The translations under genes and the position numbers were made by a program. Positions 23,825 to 37,639 of a stretch of 64,000 nt of DNA are shown one piece after another. The notes under the pieces were generated by a model. The model had not been told where the DNA came from. It saw only the letters and a list, made by a program, of their open reading frames with translations, and did no database searches. The stretch is from Nocardioides soli (GTDB lineage: Bacteria > Actinomycetota > Actinomycetes > Propionibacteriales > Nocardioidaceae), in assembly GCF_014191495.1 (NCBI RefSeq), contig NZ_JACHWR010000001.1, forward strand, positions 62,001 through 126,000, written 5' to 3'. Every line of letters starts with the position of its first letter. The stretch's first letter is position 1.

Positions 23825-24992
23825 TGAATCGGAGCTCCCTCTTGTTGCCCAGGATGCCTTGTGGTCGGAAGATCACGATCAGCATCAGCGCCACGCCGAC
23901 GACGATGTAGGAGAACTGCTCGGTCTGCTGGTTGTTCATGATGCTGTCGGGCACGTACGCCGCGGCGGTGTACTTGATGCCGATGCGGGCGGCGAAGAAC
24001 AGGATCGAGCCGAGCAGCGGCCCGAAGATCGTCGCGGCTCCACCGAGCAGCAGGGCCGTGTAGCAGAAGAACGTCAGCGAGCGGCCCATCGAGTCGGGCT
24101 GCACGCTGGCGGGCAGCACGTAGACGATGCCGCCGAGCGCACCGAAGAGCCCGCCGATGATCAGCGCCTGCATCTTGATGGAGAAGACGTTCTTGCCCAG
24201 GGAGCGGATCGCGTCCTCGTCCTCGCGGATGCCGCGCAGCAGGCGGCCCCACGGGCTGCGGACCAGCAGGTACACGACCAGGGTGCACAGCAGCACCAGG
24301 CCCCAGGCGATGAACCTGACCCACCAGCCGTTGACGCCGGTGCGCTGGTTGGGCACCGGGAAGAGGAAGAACAGCAGGAAGATGCCGACGATGATCAGGG
24401 CGCCCATCAGCGCGGCCTGCCCCAGGCCGGCGAACGCGTGGCCCCTCCGGAGCCGCTGGATCAGCACCACGGCGCACGCCACTACGAGGACCCACCCGAT
24501 GATGCGCACCCAGGCCGCACCGTCGGCGACGTCGGTGTAGTTGAACGGCAGCAGCGTGAACTGGCCGCCGCCGAAGAAGGACAGGCTCGTGAAGGGGTCG
24601 CGGTACTGGCTGCCCGGGATGCCCTGGGCGGAGCCGGTGAAGTCGGTCAGCAACGCCGATCTGCCGACGTACCTGATGATCTCGGCGGCAGAGATCGTGA
24701 CGATCGCGAGATAGTCGCCACGCAGCTTCAGGGTGGGCGCGCCGAGGATGAGGGCGAAGACGAACGCCGCGCCGAACCCGAGAGCCAGGCCGACCACCAT
24801 CGGCAGGCCGTGCCAGACCGAGATCGCGAAGCCGTAGGCGCCGAGCAGCATGAACGCCGACTGACCGATGTTGATCAGTCCGGTGAAGCCGAAGTGGATG
24901 TTCAGGCCGATCACCGCGATGGCGACCGCGGCGGTCTGGGGCGAGAGTGCCTCGCGCATCATGCCGTTGAGGATGAACTGGATGGTGTCCAT
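23817..24992 (-). CDS. livM: Branched-chain amino-acid ABC transporter permease LivM
   Basis: A 391-aa permease with about ten helices. GLNIHFGFTGLINIGQSAFM (29-48) is the signature N-terminal repeat of LivM, and LRGDYLAIVTISAAEI follows. The cytoplasmic ATPase-docking loop is GRLLRGIREDEDAIRSLGKN. It ends with FRPQGILGNK, typical for the family. It lies 17 bp after livH. With LivH it forms the membrane channel. Confidence 0.92.
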   Translation of the reverse strand: MDTIQFILNGMMREALSPQTAAVAIAVIGLNIHFGFTGLINIGQSAFMLLGAYGFAISVWHGLPMVVGLALGFGAAFVFALILGAPTLKLRGDYLAIVTISAAEIIRYVGRSALLTDFTGSAQGIPGSQYRDPFTSLSFFGGGQFTLLPFNYTDVADGAAWVRIIGWVLVVACAVVLIQRLRRGHAFAGLGQAALMGALIIVGIFLLFFLFPVPNQRTGVNGWWVRFIAWGLVLLCTLVVYLLVRSPWGRLLRGIREDEDAIRSLGKNVFSIKMQALIIGGLFGALGGIVYVLPASVQPDSMGRSLTFFCYTALLLGGAATIFGPLLGSILFFAARIGIKYTAAAYVPDSIMNNQQTEQFSYIVVGVALMLIVIFRPQGILGNKRELRFNV

Positions 24993-25009
24993 GGTCGTCA
25001 GTCCCTCCC

Positions 25010-26329
25010 TTACCCGACCCGCTGCGGCTTGCCGAGCAGACCTTGCGGTCGCACGAGCAGGAGCAGGATCAGGATCAGCATGGCGGTCGCGTACTTGAAG
25101 TCACCGGGCATGCCCAGCACCGGCGACAGCTCGACGACGAGGCCGATGATCAACGAGCCGAGGAGGGCTCCGAACGCGGTGCCGAGGCCGCCCAGGGTCA
25201 CCGCCGCGAAGAGCAGCAGCAGGATCTGCATGCCCGAGTCCCACTTGATGCCGTTGGTGACCAGCGCGTAGAGGAGGCCCGAGAGACCCGCGAGGCCCAT
25301 GGCGACCGTCCAGACCAGGCGGATCACCCGGTCGGTGTCGATGCCCGACGCCGACGCCAGCGCCGGATTGTCGGAGACGGCGCGGGTGGCGCGGCCGATG
25401 CGGGTGCGCAGGAGTGCGTACCCGACCGCGGCCAGGACGACGATCGAGATCCCCATGGCGACCAGCGACTGGTTGGTGATCGTGACCGGCCCGAACGTGC
25501 TGACCTCCGGGTTGGCCTGCTCGACGCGGACGGTGCGGGCCCCGACGGCGTACTGGAAGACGTACTGGAGTGCCAGCGAGAGCCCGATCGTCACGATCAT
25601 CATCTGGATCAGCCCGAGCCCCCGGCGCCGCAGCGGCTGCCAGAGCACCCGATCCTGGAACCAGCCGGTGAACGAGCACACGATCACCACCAGGATGCCG
25701 CCGACCCAGAGGCTGAGGCCCTGCTGGTTGACGAAGAAGTAGCCGAGCAGCCCACCGAGGGTGACCTGCTCGGCGTGCGCGAAGTTCGAGAGGCCGGTGG
25801 TGCCGTAGATCAGCGAGAGCCCGACCGAGGCCAGCGCGAGCAGCAGGCCGAGCCGGATGCCGTTGACCGTGCTCTGCACGAGCTCGTCGACCTTGCTCGT
25901 CGAGGCGCTGTAGGCCTCGGTGCGGACGTCGAAGAGCGCCGGCTTGGTGACTCCGAACGCCGCCTGGACCGTGATCTGGTCCTCGGCGACGACCACGTCG
26001 TCGGGCAGGGACGCCTCATCGATCTTGACGACGTAGGGACCTTCCTTGTCGAGCTGGAGGTTCCACTTGCCGGTCTCGCTGGTGGTGACCTCCTGCTCGG
26101 CGCCGCTCTCGTCGGTGACCGTGAGCTTCACGTCGGCCAGCGGACCGTCCTCCGTGCGGACGGTGCCCGCGATGCAGGCGGCGTCGGGGCCCGGGAGGCA
26201 GAGCGTGTCGACGGCCTGGGCCGCCCCTGAGGACATCAGTGCGAGCAGCGGCGCGAGCAGCAGCGCGGCGATCAGCCCCGCAGCCCCTCTGGCCACCCTC
26301 CGCTCGCGGACGACGTGTTGAGACTTCAA
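25010..26329 (-). CDS. livH: LivH permease with an extracellular Ig-like N-terminal domain
   Basis: A 439-aa protein. The last ~290 residues are a normal LivH permease (GLSLIYGTTGLSNFAHAEQV, docking loop GRATRAVSDNPALASASGI, RPQGLLGK). Ahead of it stand a cleavable-looking signal peptide (1-40, ALMSSGAAQAV) and a domain of about 85 residues (IAGTVRTEDGPLADVKLTV ... GKWNLQL) resembling carboxypeptidase-regulatory/transthyretin-like beta sandwiches. The start is TTG 26329, backed by GGGAGGA five bases upstream. The added domain would sit outside the membrane beside the binding-protein docking face. It heads the livHMGF operon. Confidence 0.88.
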   Translation of the reverse strand: MKSQHVVRERRVARGAAGLIAALLLAPLLALMSSGAAQAVDTLCLPGPDAACIAGTVRTEDGPLADVKLTVTDESGAEQEVTTSETGKWNLQLDKEGPYVVKIDEASLPDDVVVAEDQITVQAAFGVTKPALFDVRTEAYSASTSKVDELVQSTVNGIRLGLLLALASVGLSLIYGTTGLSNFAHAEQVTLGGLLGYFFVNQQGLSLWVGGILVVIVCSFTGWFQDRVLWQPLRRRGLGLIQMMIVTIGLSLALQYVFQYAVGARTVRVEQANPEVSTFGPVTITNQSLVAMGISIVVLAAVGYALLRTRIGRATRAVSDNPALASASGIDTDRVIRLVWTVAMGLAGLSGLLYALVTNGIKWDSGMQILLLLFAAVTLGGLGTAFGALLGSLIIGLVVELSPVLGMPGDFKYATAMLILILLLLVRPQGLLGKPQRVG

Positions 26330-26367
26330 CTCGGTCCTCCCATCCAGAACCCGGCCGGGTTTCGGGC

Positions 26368-26444
26368 AGTCTAGGGGCCAATAATGTGGTCTGCGCCACT
26401 CTCCCGCGCCAGTCGCGCGCGTCGCAACGAGGCTTTACCAAAGC
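26368..26444 (-). promoter_or_regulatory. Promoter and operator region of livHMGF
   Basis: TAGACT (26373-26368 on the minus strand) is a reasonable -10 box about 40 nt before the livH start. Upstream, GCTTTACCAAAGC (26432-26444) is a 5-3-5 inverted repeat of operator type. No good -35 was seen. Confidence 0.3.
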
Positions 26445-26464
26445 GTGATCAGGCGGAGACGTAC

Positions 26465-26479
26465 GGCGGCGGAGCCGCC
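26465..26479 (-). terminator. Short hairpin after pdtaR
   Basis: GGCGGC-gga-GCCGCC, just beyond the pdtaR stop (26491) on the minus strand; only 6-7 bp and no U-tract, so weak. Confidence 0.3.
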
Positions 26480-26490
26480 CGGCGCAGGGC

Positions 26491-27108
26491 TCAGCCCGCG
26501 ATGCCGGGGCCGTGCGCGATGACGCCCTCGGCCACCTGCCGCATGGAGAGGCGCAGGTCCATGGCGGTCTTCTGGATCCACCGGAAGGCCTCCGGCTCGG
26601 AGAGCCGGAGCTGCTCCTGGAGCACGTTCTTGGCGCGGTCGACCGCCTTGCGGGTCTCCAGCCGCTCGGTGAGGTCGGCGACCTCGGCCTCGAGCATCGA
26701 CAGCTCGGCGAAGCGGCTCATCGCCATCTCGATCGCCGGCACGAGATCGGACTGGCTGAACGGCTTCACCAGATAGGCCATCGCGCCCGCGTCACGGGCC
26801 CGCTCCACCAGGTCCCGCTGGGAGAACGCCGTCAGGATGACCACCGGCGCGATCCGCTGGCCGGCGATCTGCTCGGCCGCGGCGATGCCGTCGAGGACGG
26901 GCATCTTGACGTCGAGGATCACCAGGTCGGGGCGCAGCTCCTGGGCCAGCTCGACCGCGGTGGCACCGTCGCCCGCCTGGCCGACGACGTCGTACCCCTC
27001 TTCGGTGAGCATCTCCGCGAGGTCCATCCGGATCAGGACCTCGTCCTCGGCGATGACGACCTTCCGCGCGGGACCCTCGGGCGCCCGCGGGTCGGTCGGC
27101 TGCGTCAC
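26491..27108 (-). CDS. pdtaR: ANTAR-domain response regulator, PdtaR type
   Basis: A 205-aa protein. The receiver domain is residues 15-130 with acidic pocket E21/D22, phospho-acceptor D66 (LVILDVKMP), T93 and K115 (VKPFS). A linker coiled coil (135-155) leads to an ANTAR RNA-binding domain (150-200: RKAVDRAKNVLQ ... LRLSMRQVAEGV). PdtaR binds double-hexaloop RNA motifs after phosphorylation by the histidine kinase PdtaS and causes antitermination. The kinase is not adjacent. GTG 27108 has TACGCT 7 nt upstream. Confidence 0.93.
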   Translation of the reverse strand: MTQPTDPRAPEGPARKVVIAEDEVLIRMDLAEMLTEEGYDVVGQAGDGATAVELAQELRPDLVILDVKMPVLDGIAAAEQIAGQRIAPVVILTAFSQRDLVERARDAGAMAYLVKPFSQSDLVPAIEMAMSRFAELSMLEAEVADLTERLETRKAVDRAKNVLQEQLRLSEPEAFRWIQKTAMDLRLSMRQVAEGVIAHGPGIAG

Positions 27109-27115
27109 GGACAGC

Positions 27116-27121
27116 AGCGTA
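27116..27121 (-). promoter_or_regulatory. -10 box of pdtaR (leaderless)
   Basis: TACGCT on the minus strand, 7 nt before the pdtaR GTG, without a ribosome-binding site. Confidence 0.45.
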
Positions 27122-27141
27122 TCCGCCCGCGGCCGGCGCCG

Positions 27142-27345
27142 TCAGGCCGGTCGGGTCACATCCCTGATCGGCTCGTGACGGACCGGCCCGGCGTACCGCG
27201 TGCGCAGGTAGAGCTCGACCTCCTCGCGCTCGACCCGCGTCCGGCTCAGCGTCGTCGACGCCTCCCGCGCGTTCGCCAACGCACGCTCGTTGCTCCGGCG
27301 GCCCCAGTCGCCGATCCGCGCACCGATCCCGGCGATCATGGTCAT
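27142..27345 (-). CDS. Small hypothetical protein (67 aa)
   Basis: I start at ATG 27345, which has GGGGAG six bases upstream; an in-frame GTG at 27369 would add eight residues. The peptide is soluble, with a Gly-rich beginning (MIAGIGARIGDWG) followed by an Arg/Glu-rich predicted helix (NERALANAREASTTLSRTRVEREEVELYL) described here by its ends, residues about 19-47, and a basic tail. No family recognised. It lies upstream of pdtaR on the same strand with a 33-bp gap and has its own promoter-like sequence, so it may be co-expressed. Confidence 0.5.
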   Translation of the reverse strand: MTMIAGIGARIGDWGRRSNERALANAREASTTLSRTRVEREEVELYLRTRYAGPVRHEPIRDVTRPA

Positions 27346-27390
27346 GTCGATCTCCCCGCTGCCGAGCACCCGCGAACCTCTTCGCTCGAA

Positions 27391-27419
27391 ACTGTAGTAG
27401 ACAGGTCGACTTTGGCCAA
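27391..27419 (-). promoter_or_regulatory. Candidate sigma-70 promoter
   Basis: On the minus strand TTGGCC (27419-27414), a 17-bp spacer and TACAGT (27396-27391). It points to the small hypothetical gene and pdtaR. The -35 box is also part of the palindrome TTGGCCAA. Confidence 0.4.
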
Positions 27420-27463
27420 GGGCGTGGGCCGGCGGCGTTTCGGCTAAAGTTCTGGCGCTGCTG

Positions 27464-27536
27464 GCCCCGGTAGCCCAACGGCAGAGGCGATGGTCTCAAA
27501 CACCATTCAGTGTGGGTTCGAATCCCACCCGGGGCA
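27464..27536 (+). tRNA. tRNA with CAA anticodon (Leu by codon), class I fold
   Basis: 73 nt without encoded CCA. Acceptor GCCCCGG/CCGGGGC with discriminator A73; D arm with CGGC; anticodon stem ATGGT/ACCAT around loop CTCAAAC, so the anticodon is CAA, reading UUG (Leu); variable loop TCAGT of only five bases; T arm GTGGG-TTCGAAT-CCCAC. All stems pair well, although the D stem has only three clear pairs. Leucine tRNAs are normally class II with a long variable arm, which is absent here. TAAAGT about 14 nt upstream may be its -10 box. Confidence 0.9.
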
Positions 27537-27672
27537 CGGTCCCCGCCACCTGCGTGTTCCAGCAGGACCCGCGGCTCGGTGTCCATCGGTCGCGGGGGTG
27601 GACGAGCGACGGGCTGGCCACGGGCGCAGCCGGGTCGCGACGGATCACAGCCGGCTTGCGGGCCCGCGGACG

Positions 27673-27738
27673 GGATAGTCCGTCACGTTCTGGCTGTCGT
27701 TTCGCGCGGTCGGCCCGCCGTTCCGTGACGGACTATCC
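27673..27738. repeat. 15-bp inverted repeat with 36-nt loop
   Basis: GGATAGTCCGTCACG (27673-27687) and its exact complement (27724-27738). No similar copy elsewhere in the window. Confidence 0.8.
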
Positions 27739-27814
27739 ACGGGGCGGCACCCGGCGGTGCGCATTCCACCGGGACGACCGAACTCACGCCCGGACGACGA
27801 AGCTCCGTCGTCCC

Positions 27815-27852
27815 AGCGGGAGATTCGTCGGCCGGCCGACGAATCTCCCGCT
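27815..27852. repeat. Perfect 38-nt palindrome, TTCGTCGG family copy 2
   Basis: Arms 27815-27833 and 27834-27852 are exact complements with no loop; the core TTCGTCGGCCGGCCGACGAA matches the palindrome at 21472-21510. An 8-bp hairpin GGACGACG/CGTCGTCC lies directly upstream (27791-27812). Confidence 0.9.
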
Positions 27853-27949
27853 CGGCCCCCGGGACCCCACCGCAGGGCGCCAGACGTACCACCCACGGAT
27901 CAGTCAGGACAGCCGGTCGTACGGCGCCTGGATCCGACGATCCGACCCG

Positions 27950-28474
27950 TCACGGCACGGTCGAGAGCGGCCAGGTCTGCCCGGTCGCGCTGTCGATCAG
28001 CGCGGCGCGGGCGACCGTCAGGCCCAGCGGCAGCGTGTCGGCGACCATGGTGACCGCGGCGGCCTGGCGCGTGCCCTTGGCCCGGGTCGCGACCGAGACG
28101 TGCGGGATCCAGTGGCCCGGGCGGTAGTGCTGGTGCAGGTCCGCCCCGGCCGCCACCAGCGCCGTGGCGACGCGCTCCTGGCGGAGGGCGACCGCCGCCG
28201 GGATCGACACCGCGAGCGCGACCCGGCCGCGCGGGAACAGCACCGAGCCGTGCCCCTCGGCGAGGAAGCCGCCCCCGTCGGGCATCGCCTCGACGATCGC
28301 CCGGACCCGGTCGAGGTCCCACGCCCGCAGCACTGCGTACGACAGGTGGGGGCGGTGCCGGCGGTGCGTGTGGGTCTCGAGCGTGCGGATGCCGTGGACC
28401 TCGAGCCGGCTCCATAGGTCCCGGACCAGGCGCTCGGACCGGCCGTCGAAGAGGAGGCAGACCGCGAGCGCCAT
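27950..28474 (-). CDS. 2H phosphoesterase (2'-5' RNA ligase family)
   Basis: A 174-aa two-lobed 2H phosphoesterase. The two catalytic motifs are HLS (H43-S45 in RPHLSYAV) and HVS (H125-S127 in WIPHVSVAT), with matching hydrophobic neighbours. Such proteins act on 2'-5' or cyclic 2',3'-phosphates of RNA or nucleotides; the physiological role in actinobacteria is not known. It lies upstream of the tRNA on the opposite strand and downstream of pyk on the same strand. Three 10-bp direct repeats stand just before its start. Confidence 0.82.
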   Translation of the reverse strand: MALAVCLLFDGRSERLVRDLWSRLEVHGIRTLETHTHRRHRPHLSYAVLRAWDLDRVRAIVEAMPDGGGFLAEGHGSVLFPRGRVALAVSIPAAVALRQERVATALVAAGADLHQHYRPGHWIPHVSVATRAKGTRQAAAVTMVADTLPLGLTVARAALIDSATGQTWPLSTVP

Positions 28475-28480
28475 GCCTTC

Positions 28481-28516
28481 AGTGTCGCCCAGTGTCGCCC
28501 AGTGTCGCCCAGCGTC
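28481..28516. repeat. Tandem 10-bp repeat AGTGTCGCCC
   Basis: Three exact copies (28481-28510) and a diverged fourth, AGCGTCG, filling the gap between the pyk stop and the 2H phosphoesterase start. Confidence 0.9.
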
Positions 28517-28533
28517 GGCGCCGGGACGGCGCC

Positions 28534-30003
28534 TCAGCGCGTGGGGCGGCGGTACGCCGGGGCGACCTCGTTGATGGCGTCGCCCATCCGGTGGATCCGC
28601 AGTGCATTCGTCGAGCCCGGGATGCCCGGCGGGCTGCCGGCGATGATCACGACCAGGTCGCCCTCGGTCACCCGGCCGATCTGGAGCAGCTGCTCATCGA
28701 CCTGGCGGACCATCTCGTCGGTGTGCTCGACGGGCTGGGTCTTGAAGGTCTCGACGCCCCAGGTCAGGGCCAGCTGCGACCGGACGGCCGGCAGCGGCGT
28801 GAAGGCGAGGACCGGGATCGGGCCGCGCAGCCGCGACATCCGCTTCGCGGAGTCGCCGCTCTGCGTGAAGGCCACGACGTACTTGGCGCCGACCCGCTCC
28901 GCGACCTCCTCGGCGGCCTTGGCGATCACGCCGCTCTTGGTGTGGGGGTCCCAGTCGATCGCGGCGACGCCGAAGCGGTCGCTGTCCTGGAGCGCATGGG
29001 CCTCGGTCGCCGTGATGATGCGCGCCATCGTCTCGACGGTGTGCACGGGGTACTCCCCCACGCTGGTCTCGCCGGACAGCATCACCGCGTCGGCGCCGTC
29101 GAGCACGGCGTTGGCGACGTCGGAGGCCTCGGCACGCGTCGGCGCGGGGTTGCCGATCATCGACTCGAGCATCTGGGTCGCGACGATGACCGGCTTGGCG
29201 TTGAGGCGGGCCTTCTCGATGATCCGCTTCTGCAGGAACGGCACGTCCTCCAGCGGGCACTCGACGCCGAGGTCGCCGCGGGCGACCATGAACCCGTCGA
29301 ACGCAGCGATCACCTCGTCGAGGTTCTCGATCGCCTGCGGCTTCTCGATCTTCGCGATGACGGGGATGCGCACGCCCTCCTCGTCCATGATCTTGCGGAC
29401 GTCCTCGGCGTCCTTGGCGTCGCGGACGAAGCTCAGCGCGATGAAGTCGACCGTCAGGCGCAGCGCGAAGCGCAGGTCCGCGATGTCCTTCTCCGACAGC
29501 GCCGGCACCGAGACCGCGACACCGGGGAGGTTGATGCCCTTGTTGTTCGAGACCTTGCCGCCGACCAGCACCTCGGTGTGCACGTCGGTGCCGTCGACCA
29601 CCTTCGTGACCCGCAGCCGGATCTTGCCGTCGTCGATGAGGATCGGGTCGCCGACCTGCACGTCGCCGGGCAGTCCCTTGTACGTCGTGCCGCACGCCTG
29701 GTCGTCGCCCGGCACGTCGCGGGTGGTGATCACCCACTCCTGGCCGCGGTGCAGCACGACCGGCCCGTTCTCGAACGTCTCGAGCCGGATCTTCGGGCCC
29801 TGGAGGTCGGCGAAGATGCCCACCCCGTGACCGCTGGCGTCGGAGGCCTCGCGCACCAGGCGGTACGCCTCGGCGTGGTCCTCGTGGGACCCATGGCTCA
29901 TGTTCAGCCGGGCCACGTCCATCCCGGCGTACACGAGCTCCCGGATCCGTCGCGGCGACGAGGTCGCCGGGCCGAGGGTGCACACGATCTTGGCTCTACG
30001 CAC
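28534..30003 (-). CDS. pyk: Pyruvate kinase
   Basis: A 489-aa protein, normal size. It begins RRAKIVCTLGPAT and has the ADP/PEP-site residues RLNMSHGSH (32-40), the catalytic Lys in IAKIEKPQAI, the Mg-binding VARGDLGVE and the C-terminal allosteric domain. It converts phosphoenolpyruvate and ADP to pyruvate and ATP in the last step of glycolysis. GTG 30003 gives the usual family N-terminus; TAGGGT lies 7 nt upstream, consistent with a leaderless mRNA, though GAGG is also present. It follows gltD on the same strand after a 381-bp gap rich in palindromes. Confidence 0.96.
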   Translation of the reverse strand: MRRAKIVCTLGPATSSPRRIRELVYAGMDVARLNMSHGSHEDHAEAYRLVREASDASGHGVGIFADLQGPKIRLETFENGPVVLHRGQEWVITTRDVPGDDQACGTTYKGLPGDVQVGDPILIDDGKIRLRVTKVVDGTDVHTEVLVGGKVSNNKGINLPGVAVSVPALSEKDIADLRFALRLTVDFIALSFVRDAKDAEDVRKIMDEEGVRIPVIAKIEKPQAIENLDEVIAAFDGFMVARGDLGVECPLEDVPFLQKRIIEKARLNAKPVIVATQMLESMIGNPAPTRAEASDVANAVLDGADAVMLSGETSVGEYPVHTVETMARIITATEAHALQDSDRFGVAAIDWDPHTKSGVIAKAAEEVAERVGAKYVVAFTQSGDSAKRMSRLRGPIPVLAFTPLPAVRSQLALTWGVETFKTQPVEHTDEMVRQVDEQLLQIGRVTEGDLVVIIAGSPPGIPGSTNALRIHRMGDAINEVAPAYRRPTR

Positions 30004-30010
30004 GTACCTC

Positions 30011-30016
30011 ACCCTA
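30011..30016 (-). promoter_or_regulatory. -10 box of pyk (leaderless)
   Basis: TAGGGT on the minus strand, 7 nt before the pyk GTG. Confidence 0.45.
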
Positions 30017-30121
30017 GCGACTTTGACCTTCCGAAGACCAAACCTCCAGGGCGCTGGGTCGCAGAACCGCCGGTTCACGTGCGTGTGAGCGGGGCCGGGC
30101 CGGCTTGCCAGGGGGCGGATC

Positions 30122-30169
30122 GCGTGTCTCTTCGTTTCCCCGGGCGCCCGGGGAAACGAAGAGACACGC
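30122..30169. repeat. Perfect 48-nt palindrome (compound element, part A)
   Basis: Arms 30122-30145 and 30146-30169 are exact complements with no loop; the left arm starts GCGTGTCTCTTCG and the centre is CCCCGGGCGCCCGGGG. A partial copy lies at 48142-48167 next to the same partner hairpin. Confidence 0.95.
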
Positions 30170-30186
30170 CGGGCCCGGGCAGGGGC

Positions 30187-30250
30187 GGTCAGGGCAAGCG
30201 ACGGCGACACGCCGGAGGTTGTCGGCGTGTCGTCGTCGCTTTCCCTGACC
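30187..30250. repeat. 27-bp hairpin (compound element, part B)
   Basis: Arms 30187-30213 (starting GGTCAGGGCAAGCG) and 30224-30250 pair at 25 Watson-Crick positions plus one G-T, one mismatch, 10-nt loop. With the 48-nt palindrome it forms a ~130-bp unit repeated at 48137-48259. It may also stop gltD transcription. Confidence 0.9.
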
Positions 30251-30283
30251 ACCCCCGGCAGCTCGACCGGCCGACGGCCCGCG

Positions 30284-30326
30284 CAGACCCAGACCCCACC
30301 AGACCCAGATCCCACCAGACCCAGAC
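30284..30326. repeat. Tandem 16-bp repeat, 2.7 copies
   Basis: CAGACCCAGACCCCAC at 30284, CAGACCCAGATCCCAC at 30300 and a partial copy at 30316, in the gltD-pyk spacer (30004-30384). Otherwise this spacer holds only the compound palindromes and the pyk promoter. Confidence 0.85.
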
Positions 30327-30384
30327 ATGAGGTTCAGACCGGCACTGCCCGAACGACCCCGAGCAGGTGGTCAAACGACCGAGC

Positions 30385-31854
<1,470 letters not shown>

Positions 31855-31886
31855 GCCGAGCTCCCCCCTTCATGCCTTCGCTTCGC

Positions 31887-36509
<4,623 letters not shown>

Positions 36510-36637
36510 TCTCCCGTCGTCGTCTGCGCCCGCGTGGACTCCACGACGCTGTCGAGGCCTCCGCCGGCGGTGTGATCAGTCCTGGTGGACCCGGTTCGAA
36601 CTAGGCACGGGACGACATTGGCCCAAGCGGAGGGAAA

Positions 36638-36643
36638 AGACTA
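36638..36643 (-). promoter_or_regulatory. Candidate -10 box of gltBD
   Basis: TAGTCT on the minus strand in the 181-bp gap between lgt and gltB, about 130 nt before the start; a TTGGAC 21 bp upstream is too far for a normal -35. Tentative. Confidence 0.3.
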
Positions 36644-36690
36644 GCACCGGATGTGGCGCGATTCGTCCAACGGCGGACGGCTTCAGCCGC

Positions 36691-37632
36691 TCAGCGGGAT
36701 GCGGGGTCGTCGGCCTCGCCGGGCTCCGAGGTCCCGTCCGCGGCGGACGACGCCTCCGAGGCGGACGACTCGTGCCGGGCCAGGGCCGCGTCGGTGTAGA
36801 CCTGCTTCTCGCGGCCGGGCCGGCGGCGGGTGCTGACGACGAACCAGACCAGGGCGGCGACGAAGAGCACCAGCGAGGTCCACACGTTGAACCGCAGCCC
36901 GCCGACGTCGTCGAGCTCGACGTTGTCGATGCGCAGCATCTCAATCCAGCCGCGACCGATCGTGTAGACCATGATGTAGAGCGCCACCACCCGACCGTGG
37001 CCGAGCCGGAACCGGCGGTCCGCCCACACCAGCAGCGCGAAGCCCGCGAGGCACCACAGGCTCTCGTAGAGGAACGTCGGGTGGAAGGTCGTGCCGGGCT
37101 CGTAGCCGGCCCGGATCGCGACGTCGTCGCTGACCTCCAGCCCCCATGGCAGGTCGGTGGGCTTGCCGAAGAGCTCCTGGTTGAACCAGTTGCCCCAGCG
37201 GCCGATCGCCTGCGCGACCAGCACGCCGGGCGCCATCGCGTCGAGCACCGGCAGCAGCCTGATGCCCTTGCGCTTCGCGGCGATCACCGCACCGAGCGCG
37301 CCGAGCCCGATCGCACCCCACACGCCGAGTCCGCCGCGCCACACGTAGAGCGCCTCGATGGGGTTCGCCCCGGAGCCGAAGTAGAGGTCCTGGTCGGTGA
37401 GCACGTGGTAGAGCCGGCCACCGACCAGCCCGAACGGCACCGCCCAGATCGCGATGTCCTGGATGTCGCCCGCCCGGCCGCCGCGGGCCACCCAGCGCTT
37501 CTCGCCGATCCAGATGGCGGCGACGATGCCGAGGATGATCGCGAGCGCGTAGCCGCGGATCGGCAGCGGCCCGAGGTGCCAGACACCGGACGACGGGCTC
37601 GGGATCGAGAGCGCGGCGGCGAGCACGGTCAT
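36691..37632 (-). CDS. lgt: Prolipoprotein diacylglyceryl transferase
   Basis: A 313-aa, seven-helix membrane enzyme. The Lgt signature GRWGNWFNQELFG lies at 144-156, with H75 in GGRLYHV and HPTFLYESLW later; the PLPIRGYAL N-terminus is also typical. It transfers diacylglycerol from phosphatidylglycerol to lipobox cysteines, so it would mature livK and sco1 products seen here. A 45-residue Ser/Glu/Ala-rich C-terminal tail is a common actinobacterial extension. It lies 7 bp after sco1, so it probably belongs to the trpC-to-lgt unit. Confidence 0.95.
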   Translation of the reverse strand: MTVLAAALSIPSPSSGVWHLGPLPIRGYALAIILGIVAAIWIGEKRWVARGGRAGDIQDIAIWAVPFGLVGGRLYHVLTDQDLYFGSGANPIEALYVWRGGLGVWGAIGLGALGAVIAAKRKGIRLLPVLDAMAPGVLVAQAIGRWGNWFNQELFGKPTDLPWGLEVSDDVAIRAGYEPGTTFHPTFLYESLWCLAGFALLVWADRRFRLGHGRVVALYIMVYTIGRGWIEMLRIDNVELDDVGGLRFNVWTSLVLFVAALVWFVVSTRRRPGREKQVYTDAALARHESSASEASSAADGTSEPGEADDPASR

Positions 37633-37639
37633 GGTGTCC

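Larger units (their letters stand above)
27537..27949. other. Gene-free spacer after the tRNA
   Basis: These 413 bp contain no credible gene, integrase or attachment-site duplication. They hold a 15-bp inverted repeat (27673-27687 with 27724-27738), an 8-bp hairpin (27791-27812) and a perfect 38-nt palindrome (27815-27852). The rest shows nothing. Confidence 0.75.

Noticed and set aside
27142..27369. Longer form of the small hypothetical protein from GTG 27369
   Set aside because: ATG 27345 has GGGGAG at proper spacing; the longer form has none, though it is not excluded.
27537..27949. Integration site or genomic island after the tRNA
   Set aside because: No integrase, no direct repeat of the tRNA 3' end and no foreign-looking genes follow.
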